Below are positions 49,001 through 58,443 of a stretch of 64,000 nucleotides of DNA, one piece after another; positions within the stretch are counted from its first letter, which is position 1; the number at the start of each line of letters is the position of its first letter. Location of the stretch: assembly GCA_013339895.1 (NCBI GenBank), contig JABACO010000005.1:12689533-12753532 (forward strand), read 5' to 3'. This DNA is from Ephydatia muelleri. Its lineage: Eukaryota > Porifera > Demospongiae > Spongillida > Spongillidae. The position numbers and the translations under genes were made by a program. The notes beneath the pieces were generated by a model. The model did no database searches, was not told the DNA's origin, and was given only the letters and a program-made list of their open reading frames with translations.

Positions 49001-50337
49001 TCGTCCTTTAGCTGGTCTTTAGAATGAACGTGCACACCTAAAAGAGCCTGAACGTTGACACCAAGCTGGACAATGGCATTCCGACCTAACAAGTTCAGTC
49101 GCGTTGAATTGGTCACTGTGAAGGTGAGGATGATGTTCTTAGACTCCGCTCCCTGCAGAGAGGTGACTGCTTTGAATGTGCCTAGCGTGTGTAGTGGCTG
49201 GCCATTGGCCACTTCATAATGACAGGTGGCTGGCTTGAGGGATGGCTTTCCGAGTTTAACCCAGAAGTCATGAGAACAGAAGTTGTCGGCTGCACCGGTG
49301 TCCACTTCAAAGATGAAGTCCTGACCCTGGATCCGAACATGTTGTTGGAGTTGTGGAATCGAACTGATACTCTTCACTGTCTTGGTCTCAAATTTGGTGA
49401 TGTTCTTCACAGGTTGTGATCCTCTTCTCTTCTGGAGACATGCACTCTCGATATGCCCCAGCTTCTGGCAGAAATGACAAATACTGTTCATATGAGGACA
49501 ATCCTTCGATGCATGATCGGTTTTGCCACATCTAGGACACGTTCCCTTTGGAAAATCCTTCTTTTGACTGCCAAACTTGAAACCTGGTTTCAGATTGACG
49601 GGGCTAGTCATTTTCTTAGTAGCCTGGATCTTGTGTACAGGTGTTTGTTGGATAGATGTGTGCTTGGCCCCATACACGGTCTCCTTTGCAACTCTGGCCG
49701 CATCTTCAGTCTCCACTGCTGTTGAAATAGCCTTGGCAAACGTGAGCTCGCTGTCCTTCACCTTGAAAAGAGCTTTGAGAACTGCTTCGTTGTTGACCGA
49801 GCACATGAAACGCGTGCGCATGGCTTCATCAAGAGGGTCTTTGATAGAAGGGAAATCGCACGTTACAGCGTCTTGGCGAATTCTCGCGGCGAGTTCATGA
49901 ATCGTCTCCCCGGGCTTACGCTGCATCTCGGACCAGAATTTGAAGCGTTCTCTGACGATGTACCTGGCTGGATCGAATTGGTTCTTCATGAAATCGATGA
50001 TTTCGTCGATGGTGAGATCGTTTATATCTTTTGCTGGCGACTGTTGTGACGCGAGGTTACAAAGTAATTTGTACGTTACCTTAGATTGACTCGTAAGGAA
50101 AACTTGCGCGGTTTTGTTCTCCGGTACCGAGTTCGCCCCAATGAAAGTATAGAACCGTGCCAGATAATCCGTCCACAACTCTGATGTCGAGTCGAAAGGT
50201 GGAAAACTAGGGATGGAAGGTGCGGGCATGGGCTTATCTAACCCTTTAGCGATGGCTGCTACGAGCGCTTCTGTTTGTTCTCGTTGGGAATCCATTTGCC
50301 GCTGGAAGAGCTTGATGAGTTCGCCTAGTTCTGCCAT
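46078..50337 (-). pseudogene. Gypsy gag-pol polyprotein frame with two in-frame TGA codons
   Basis: One frame runs from the ATG at 50337 to a stop at 46078, 1420 codons including the final stop, interrupted only by TGA at 47821-47823 and 47050-47052. Order: gag (1-260), two CCHC knuckles (C267-C280 and C287-C300), aspartic protease with DTG at 346-348, reverse transcriptase (about 500-665, active-site LDD at 657-659), RNase H (from about 795; DAS at 804-806; the first TGA falls here), integrase zinc finger, and integrase core (VDAYSKY, SDNATTF, HPATNGAAER) after the second TGA, then a GPY-like tail. No env. I place both TGA in otherwise conserved surroundings. Read literally, the copy is non-functional unless the stops are read through or are errors. 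Confidence 0.93.
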
Positions 50338-50344
50338 GATAGGA

Positions 50345-50363
50345 AATCCTGCCGACTACGCCA
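50345..50363. other. Primer-binding site matching tRNA-Ser 3' end
   Basis: AATCCTGCCGACTACGCCA on the plus strand equals the 3' end of a eukaryotic tRNA-Ser acceptor stem plus CCA, so the element's own strand is complementary to it. Seven bases separate it from the LTR. The same 19 bases occur at 63747-63765 in the second copy. Confidence 0.85.
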
Positions 50364-50370
50364 ATAAATC

Positions 50371-50554
50371 TGTTGTGTTTCTGAACACACCAAAGATTAT
50401 TTTAATGAAAGTTACAGCGACAGAGAACAAGAACACTAAATAACGCACACTCGTATAATGAAGAATTGAACCACACGTGCCTAACAGTACCTTATAAGGG
50501 CAAATTCATAGAATGTTCTAGAATCTATGAATACACTTATAATTAACCATAACA
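50371..50554 (-). repeat. 5' LTR (184 bp)
   Basis: Same sequence as 45849-46032 with one base difference. Followed by GTACC at 50555-50559. Confidence 0.95.
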
Positions 50555-50559
50555 GTACC

Positions 50560-51170
50560 CATTAGCAGCACTGGAGCTGGAGGTGGATGGTATTAGTATA
50601 CCAGTGGAGGCGGCAGTGTCGGAGAGTCTACCAGTACCAATACTCCTGGGGAGAGATGTGCCACAATTGGCTAGTTTGCTAGTGGGAGCGGAGCTGCAAT
50701 CCGAGGAGGTAATGGTGGTAGTTACTCGGGCCCAGACCAAAAGGCAGTTGGAGGAAATTCTGAGACGGGAGCAGGAGATAATTAGTGGGGCGGAGCCGAA
50801 ACAGATGGAACAGCTGGATAAGGAAGACGAATATGCCGAGGAGGGTCCGCAGTCTGTAGACAATACGAGCTGGTCCGAGGTGCTAAAGGAACAGCAAGGG
50901 TACTGACCAAGAAGCAAAAAAGAACATTAAGGCATTAACTGAACTGGCACAAGTACAACCTAAAAACAGAGAACTACCCATAGTGGACATTTCTAAAGAG
51001 GAATTGGTACGACTGCAGAACGAGGATGAAACTCTGTTGAGGGTAGAGGACTGGTGGAGAAGAAGCATGCAGGGTGGTTTCGTGAGGAAGAATGAATTGT
51101 TGTATCGAATTTGGTGTCCATGTACCAGGAAAGGGGGAAGCAGCGAAGCTAGAGATGACTTATAATATTG
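50560..51170 (+). pseudogene. Downstream part of the interrupted gag-protease frame
   Basis: ORF from 50583 (and upstream in frame to 50560) with PVPILLGRDVPQLASLL, the typical tail of a retropepsin region, then Glu/Gln-rich residues to 50906. Another frame from about 50907 to 51165 encodes VRLQNEDETLLRVEDWWRR and NELLYRIWCPC. No recognisable reverse transcriptase after it. Confidence 0.7.
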
Positions 51171-52506
51171 CATACAGTAATACTGATATCTGGTTTCATA
51201 TTTGTACATTGGTAATCATTTGCTTAGAGCTGAAATCATATTTGAAGCATTTTAAATATATCATGGCACAAAATCACATCAACACGGCAAAAAATAAAAA
51301 AAAGGAGAGAAGTGCGCATTTAGTCTAATTGGACACTTACAGTAGTTCAAGCATTCTCAGCCCAAAGGCATTATGATGTTTTGATCTTAGTCACACACTA
51401 GTTACTTGGTATCCATTCCAACACCTGTTACTCTAGTGAATGCAGGCATCAATTAACAAGTTGATTAGGTAACTATGTAATGAGGCTTGGTTTGTCTATA
51501 AATGGCCTCTTGTGAATAAACATTGAACCCTTTCAACATGCTCATCTGGTGTCTTTCAGGCACCATGGACTTCATACAGGTGTAGAATATGATGTCAAGG
51601 TGTGATGCAATGTTAGAATATTGTAACTATAAAACACTAATTGAGAAGTTGCAACACTTCTAGAAGGCTTTAGCAGGAATCGAGTATTCACAGTGTAAAC
51701 TTTGTTTCAAATCTGATGAAGTTTGTATTCATAAGACGTTGGATTTAAAGGCACGCCACCCAACTGACTAAGAAGCACTACTTCCACTAATCAAATACAC
51801 TAAAGTTCTGAAAGGCAATATTAAGCTGACTACAAGCAACATTCAGACAATGGTGAAACTGAGTCAGAACAGTGAGCAAAGTAAAACTTAATGTTATGCA
51901 AATAATTTGACTTGAATTGGTGGCAATAAATAATCAGGAAAATCATTGATGTATACAGATATTAGAGGACTAAGAACTGAACCTTGAGAAATACCCTAGT
52001 AGCTGGTTGATACATTTATAATGATACATGTAGATCAATGTTATGAACAAACTTGTAGACTTTGATATGGAAAATGTATGTGTACAGAACTGTAACCTAA
52101 TGTGCCAATGAAATCTTCATTCCTTATCATTACATCGCCATTAGGTTCATTTCCGTTTCTTTTTTGAGATAATGTGTGTGGAACTCAATGCCTGATGTTA
52201 TCATATTTAAGTGTCTTGATCAATCTCCATTCTTATATGTTTTCCATATCAGATAGCATATTCAAATAGTACATGCACATGCCCTTAGTTGTCTGTGCAG
52301 TTTCACGTACATGTATTTGTAAATGTGCACAAATCAAATTCAATCAAAAACACACTCAACATTGCAAAGCTGCGCATTACATTACTAACCACTACCTTAT
52401 GAGGTTACGATGTTGGATTGTCATAACAATTCAAAATTTATTATGCTCAAATTTGAAACACATGCCAAATCAGCACAGCTGTAGTGCATGCAAATCAGCC
52501 ATCACA
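51171..52506. other. No gene recognised
   Basis: AT-rich DNA. CTATAAATGGC at about 51497 followed by AATAAA at about 51517 and CTTTCAGG at about 51556 resembles an LTR promoter/poly(A) layout, but no partner LTR was found. Confidence 0.4.
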
Positions 52507-53569
52507 CTATATACATGTAGGAACTTCAAATACTCTGCTGTCCAATACATGGTACTGTTGTGAGGATTGAGGTCCCTCTGCTGATGGACCATCAAATTCC
52601 ACTCTATGTGTGACCACTGAGTGCTCTGAGTGTTCAGGCACTACACTAATCTGAACGTCCTGCTTAATATCTGGTTTCACCTTCGGTTTTGGTTTACCCA
52701 ATATTTCTTAGTCATACAATGGCAAGCCCAATCTGTATATTGTTTTAAAAAACTATCTAATGAAAATGGGCAGATGTTCTCCACATGTATTAAAAAAAAT
52801 TTAACATCAAAAGTCATAAATGTATTTTACAAACTAACAGATGGCATAAGCAACACCATAGAATCATGTTCAAATTGTTCACTCTTCCACCTATGTAGAC
52901 TAGCTATGCTGATCATACAGGCCTTATTCTGAGGATGGATTGTCTGGATTCTACATGTACTTTTAATGGCTCTGTGTATCTCATAATTAGCCATTGATAA
53001 GTACAAATAAACCTTTGTGATAATTTCATTTCATTATTTCGCATATACACAGACAAAGACAATAACATATCCTTTTACACACTGCCACTATTACAATAAG
53101 AATAAGAACTATAGCAGTCACTGCAATACCAATAATGTAACCTGTAAGCAACAAATAGACAGTATGCAACATACATGAAAGAGCACATGACTATAACACA
53201 CACGTAACACACACGCATGTCTATAACACACAACAATTACAAAATGTCGTAACCGGTACTGCCCCCCCCCCCCCCCCACCCCACCCCACCACGCCCTACC
53301 TTTTCTCAAACTCCCCCAGATATGTCTACTTTTGACCATGCACCAGTTAATAAAATAATGCACTCATCAATGAACTCTGCTGAATCACTCGTTACAACAC
53401 GACTAGGACTAGTTAAACTAACCAGTTGAATGCATTGCTAGATAACTGTATCCCCATACTGTACCCTTCTCCATGTATCTCCATACTGTTCCCTTTTCCA
53501 CTGTATCCCATACTGTACACTTCTCCACTGTATTCCCATATTGTATACTATGTCATTATAACAAACACA

Positions 53570-53613
<44 letters not shown>

Positions 53614-53672
53614 CACACACACACACGCACACACACACACATGCACACGTACACACACACACGCACGCACAT

Positions 53673-53704
<32 letters not shown>

Positions 53705-55398
53705 CATAACGTACCTATTGATAGTGAAGGTGATGGACCTGGAGGGGTTGCGGTCTTGCCTAAAAGGATAATAAAAACATCAAACAGTGAATAGAAGTAT
53801 TTAACAGGAAAAACCTGGTAGTGCAGTTGACAAAGGTAATGTCAGTCCACGGATTGCTGCTATTGGAGACACATCCCCATCACTCCCAATGTCGTAGGCA
53901 TCTACTGAGTACATCCCTACATTCAGTGGACCATTGGAGTAAGAGGAGTTACACAAGGATGGGTTGACTGCTGTACTGTTAGACCTCCCAAGCACTCTGC
54001 AGTACGTTACATCAGAAGTTGCGTATTTTAGATACACCACACATCCTTTTGCTGGTGAGGGACTGTAGTAGTCACATTGTAGTTCATTGTTGTGTGCAGT
54101 GACATTGGTAACACTGAATGTACCTACAGTAAAGTGTAAAAAGTACATGTGCCTATATTGACTGCTATGGTGATGTATGATAAAGGATAATATCAGCATC
54201 GGAGCTTACTAATTTTTATACTTCTTTCTTTTACATTTTTTGCAGTAAGGGAGACATTAAAGTGTTTCCATGGTGGTAAGGAGAAAGTGATGATGATCAT
54301 GCCTCCAATCTCAAAAAGGGACTTGGTAAGTGGTGTTTCAGTAGTCCCATCCTTAGCCATAATGTTTATTGTATGGTAGCATATTTCTGGTTTAGACTAT
54401 AATATGGATCGGAACATTTGATTATAACAAATACAGAACACCAAAGACAATACACGATGTATAAGAAATTTAGAAATGTGCTATATTACATAAAGCAAAG
54501 GTCAGTAATGTATTTTGGGCATACATATAGCATTTCTTAAGTGGTTCTTTGTACATATACATTTCACAACTATCCATTAAGCTCTACAGTTACTGCACCC
54601 CATACAACTTTATACAAAAGACTGTCATTTATGTCTCAGTTGGATTCGTAGAATGAATTACAATTTAAACACTGACATGAGTGGGATAGTACAGTGTACT
54701 TTCTAAATCTAAGTGTGTAGGGAGGAAGGAGGGTGGAGGGATATGGGTGCGTAAAAACCGCACTGTTAATCTGAAGCCAAAAAACAAGAAGGCAAATATC
54801 AGGAAGGCCAGGGATGCTGCATGTGTGCAAGTAGAAAATTCAAGCCAAGAAATCTTTCTCAAAAAATAACTCAAGCAGAAAAGGAACAAATTAGACAACA
54901 TACATGAGAGTGCAAGCGTACTTGAATGCAGATTGAATAATGCAAAGCAAGAGCAGCATTGAGAACAATGCTAGGCAAATACAGGCTATGTGGACCCAAG
55001 CTGGTGTCCATATGGAGTGCAAAGGATGGTGGAAAGGCTGTGAAGCGAGACCTGCAAAGGAATACCAAATAGAAGCAACAGGTATGAGGAGCACGCTCAT
55101 AATGATGAGTGCATGTAGTAAAGCCTGGAATGTCTAAGGGCTGTCAATTAGATTGTCAATCCTAGGCATGGGGTATGCATCAGCCAGGGGCTTGGAGTTC
55201 AGTCGACGGTAGCCAATACACAGCCAAAGAGTACCAAGAGTACCATTTTTCCTGCCCATCAGTACAATGGGGGAAGCCCACTCACTTGATGAAAGTTCTA
55301 CAACACCTGAATCAAGCGTATCTCCTTTTCTACCAGGTCCGAGGTAGTTGAAATGGTGCTAGCCTGACTGGCTTGGTCAGTGGCGGATCCAGGGGGAA

Positions 55399-55433
<35 letters not shown>

Positions 55434-58400
55434 CTTTCGTGTCTAAAGACACCCCCTTGGCCAGACCCAGTTATGAATAATTAACTATGAATAATTAAAT
55501 ACGCAATTGACACGTTCTAAAATGAAGCGTTCAAAGAGCACAACGCGAAGTAGCGTTCCAAGAAACATGGGATGGATTTGATGCAGTTTTTTGGGTGAGA
55601 TTCAGTAAGTACGCTCTGCAACAAGTTACCTTTTAAGGCAATCGTACACACAATATCTCTTACTTTATACATGTAGATCTACTGCTAGTGGTTATGCGAT
55701 TTCCACAGACACGGCTAGCTGTTCAAGCAAAAACATCACCCCAGACCATGGCTGAAAGCAACACTGTGCACACTATGATATCTGAATCCTGCACAACACA
55801 GTCACTAGTCGAAGTGAGCAATAGTACACTACTACACTTCTGTGACAAGTTGGGAATGTGAGAGCCTTCTAAGGCATCTTAAACTTCATTACGAAGCACC
55901 ATGGAGGAAGGCAGGGTGAATAGTCTAGCTCTGCTTAAATGTCATAGAGAAGATCCTGAAGAAGTAGTGGAAGAGTTTTCACATCACCACCCTTGTAGAA
56001 TGCTATTAGTGGATCCTTTTTTAATTAGAGTTGAACATCAGTATATGAAACTGTTGTCTTTGCTAATTTTAAGCATGTTAGCAAATCATACTACATAAAG
56101 TTGTTTTGATACTTACTGTCAAAAGTATGTTCAATTTCATGAATGATAAATAAATGCAGAATTTCAAAGTGGCTAGGACAAAGCTCCAGACCCCACTGGG
56201 AGAACCTTTTCTGTCACAAGATGGGGCAAGCCCCACCGCTACCCACCCAGATGTGTGAATATAGTTATTATATCTCCTTCCCAAATTCCTGGATCCACCT
56301 TGCTGTCTATCACATTACACTGCCCTCTTGGCCACTAGTCAGTGGTGCATAATTGAGTGCTTATCTGTGCAGCATCATGACTTGATTTGCTACTGTGATG
56401 ATTACCATTACTAATTGTGCAGACTAGGTACAGTGTATCCCGTACCAATGTCCAGTCCATGTACACATGCATGACACATGTGCATGGTGTTCCCCAATGA
56501 ACGAAAATTGAGAATTATACCATGTACATTAAAATTTCAAATACCGGTAACATAATACATGTATGGGAATAGAAGACTAGGCTTGCAAGGTAGGCATAGC
56601 TCTACTAGCAGTCCCACAATGGACATAAAACATGGCCATAAGGGGTGGGTGGAGGGGGAAAGGGAGTGCCAAAGTATTTGTAGGCTTTGCATTGCTTCTA
56701 TCTCAAGATAAACAAGAATGATGGCAACAGTTGATGAACAACCTAATAACCATCAATTGGCTGAACTTTAGTTATGAAATTAGAGCATCAGCTTGTCCTT
56801 GGGATAAGTATATATGATACAGTAGAGAAAGATAATAAAAGAGATGCCAAGGATCATCATCATCTGCTGTACACTCATATGCACATGCACAGTATGCATT
56901 CTTGTAATTAAACAGTCATCTATCTTTTCTTGGCTTGAATTCTCTACTACATTGCTCATATACATGCACAACAAGTACAGGTACATGTAACTAAAGGAAG
57001 ATTAGCCACTAATAGTGTATATACATATTTGGATGCATACAACACAGCAAAAACAGATTGATGCATGTCACTCGAAATCGATAATAGGGTACTCGTTTTT
57101 CAAAAAACGAGTGCCCTATTATGATTTCGAGTGAACATGCATCAATCTGTTTTTGCTGTGAAGTACACCAGTAATATTAATTTCAAAAATAGCTCACTTG
57201 TAAAATGAGCTCCACAGTGACATTGTCACGAGAAGAATTTGAGAACACATTCCGTGTATTAGTAATCGAGACTGTGGCCGGTGGACCTGAAGGATCAATC
57301 AAGTACAGTGTACAGCTGCGCAATGACCCAACATGAGTGGATACAAATACAACTCAGTGTATAAGTACGTGAAAAAAGTATAAAAGACCCATAAATCCAG
57401 TGACTAATGAAGTAGTACATTTTAACTACATGTAATTGCATTGAACATGTACACTCATTTGTAATAGTACTATAGTAAGTATACTGCCAAAAAAATCTAT
57501 TTAAATCATAATACCAGATGAAAGCGTCAATAGGAACATGGAAATATGATGTTCACATGTGGTAGATATACTGCCTCTTATATCTTCATATGCTTATGCC
57601 TGACTTAATAGACAGGCCTATATGTTGTACATTGTACTTAAGAACAGAGACTACAATGGTGGTGCCTCATAAGAATACACTACATACATGTCTCACCTCC
57701 ATCGATAGTCTTGATTATGCTGTTGCCAGTACAAACTATGGAATGCAAGTTCACATACACAGCAGTAACATGTGCCCAGTACTGATCACATGGGTCTGGA
57801 GTGGTGAGGATCAACTGCAGCTCTTTCACTGTCCCTATTATGCACAGGTGTTCCATTGCCACTTGTAACCAATACCCTATAGAAGAGCGATGGGGACTGG
57901 GCTCCAGAGAGTGATTCCCAGGCCAGTAAGACAGAGGTGGCATTGAGTGCAGTGGTGGTGAGGTTAGTGGGAGCAGAGGGAGGAGCTGATGGGATACATG
58001 GAACATGAAGGAGTAAATGGACATACTCCATTACAAACCTTGTACTGATAAGTAGGCAGGAGGACTAACAATAGATGGCAATAACACTGATGGTATATAA
58101 TAACACTGCACTGGTGCTCCATTAAGCTCACTGGTAGCAGTAACACTCAGAGTGGACTGGGAACCAGGACCAGGAGTAATGAGAGGAGGTGATTGAATTT
58201 GTGTGTTCCATTGATCAGCCAGCCTATTGGTAGTGGCTCAGTGATCACACATGTGAACACAGCAGGTGATCCGAGACATGTGGTCACATTCGTGGGATTG
58301 ATGGTGAAGATAGCTGAACCTAATTGAGTGCATGAAATACAAATTGTCGTATCACACTTGCTTAAATAGAGTCTATACTTACCGGATGAACATATGTGTA

Positions 58401-58443
58401 GGATGAGTAAAACTAGGAACATTTGCTGGACATGAAATAGCAT
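52507..58443 (-). CDS. Ig/fibronectin-III single-pass receptor (exon model, C terminus partly open)
   Basis: Cell-surface protein. Exons (minus): 58443-58383 (signal peptide, MLFHVQQMFLVLLILHICSS), 58319-58039 (Ig-like: FTINPTNVTTCLGSPAVFTC, later CYYIPS), 57985-57697 (FN3: APTNLTTTALNATSVLLAW), 57286-57198 (GPPATVSITNTRN), 54396-54210 (FN3-like, EICYHTINIMAKDG), 54123-53815 (Cys-containing domain, VTNVTAHNNELQC), 53759-53715 (Pro/Ser stalk), 53141 to about 53076 (membrane segment, IIGIAVTAIVLILIVIVAV), and a tail at about 52730-52507 with Lys/Pro stretches and a YHVL motif. Many N-glycosylation sequons. Two frame breaks: about two extra bases in CA-rich 58199-58206 and one extra near 57833. 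The membrane-to-tail junction is not solved. Such receptors are common in sponges; no ligand can be inferred. Confidence 0.72.
53263..53278. repeat. Poly-C run
   Basis: C-run in the intron between the membrane exon and the stalk exon, followed by CACCCCACCCCACC. Confidence 0.85.
53567..53703. repeat. (CA)n microsatellite with CACG/CATG variants
   Basis: Intronic CA tract of the receptor gene, broken by ATGTAC and GCAC variants. It ends just before the stalk exon donor. Confidence 0.93.
55140..55360 (-). mobile_element. Gypsy reverse-transcriptase fragment
   Basis: Minus strand: SSSEWASPIVLMGRKNG, WLCIGYRRLN and ADAYPMPRIDNLID, the start of a Ty3/gypsy reverse transcriptase, with no flanking element parts. 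It lies in the large intron of the receptor gene. Confidence 0.85.
55378..56305 (+). mobile_element. Internally deleted hAT element (non-autonomous)
   Basis: Starts CAGTGGCGGATCCAGG and ends CCTGGATCCACCTTGCTG, an imperfect inverted repeat of the ZMYM-like hAT type. A 65-codon ORF at 55901-56098 (NSLALLKCHREDPEEVVEEF) matches the C-terminal dimerisation end seen at 19030-19090 in the other hAT relic. A start-like peptide (MAESNTVHTMISES) lies near 55749. The middle of the transposase is missing. No clear target duplication. Confidence 0.65.
55399..55432. repeat. Poly-G run
   Basis: 34 G in a row just inside the hAT terminus. A shorter C-run occupies the same position at the end of the hAT at 16760-19546. 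Confidence 0.9.
57043..57160. repeat. Foldback element in receptor intron
   Basis: CACAGCAAAAACAGATTGAT at the left is matched by ATCAATCTGTTTTTGCTGTG at the right. Arms are about 57 bp with almost no loop (TTTTTCAAAAAA). Confidence 0.9.

Larger units (their letters stand above)
45849..50554 (-). mobile_element. Complete Ty3/gypsy LTR retrotransposon (4706 bp)
   Basis: Two 184-bp LTRs with one observed mismatch, a 5-bp duplication GTACC, a primer-binding site next to the 5' LTR and a single gag-pol frame between. Inserted in the older plus-strand retroelement. Near-identical LTRs imply recent insertion. Confidence 0.95.
43551..51170 (+). mobile_element. Old gag-protease retroelement, disrupted by two nested insertions
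   Basis: Plus-strand pieces: 43551-43775 (acidic leader, uncertain), 43860-44095 (gag tail with a CCHC knuckle, CYNCWEEGHVKAKCP), 45683-45848 (start of an aspartic protease with a DTG-type active site near 45752), and 50560-51170 (rest of the protease region and a following segment with LVRLQNEDETLLRVE and LLYRIWCP). It is interrupted by a TIR element (44096-45675, duplication GCCAGAC) and by a Ty3/gypsy element (45849-50554, duplication GTACC). No reverse transcriptase follows, and the element ends near 51170. No LTRs found. Confidence 0.75.

Noticed and set aside
51490..51565. Solo LTR suggested by CTATAAATGGC, AATAAA and a nearby CTTTCAGG
   Set aside because: No TG/CA borders, partner copy or target duplication could be found in the window.
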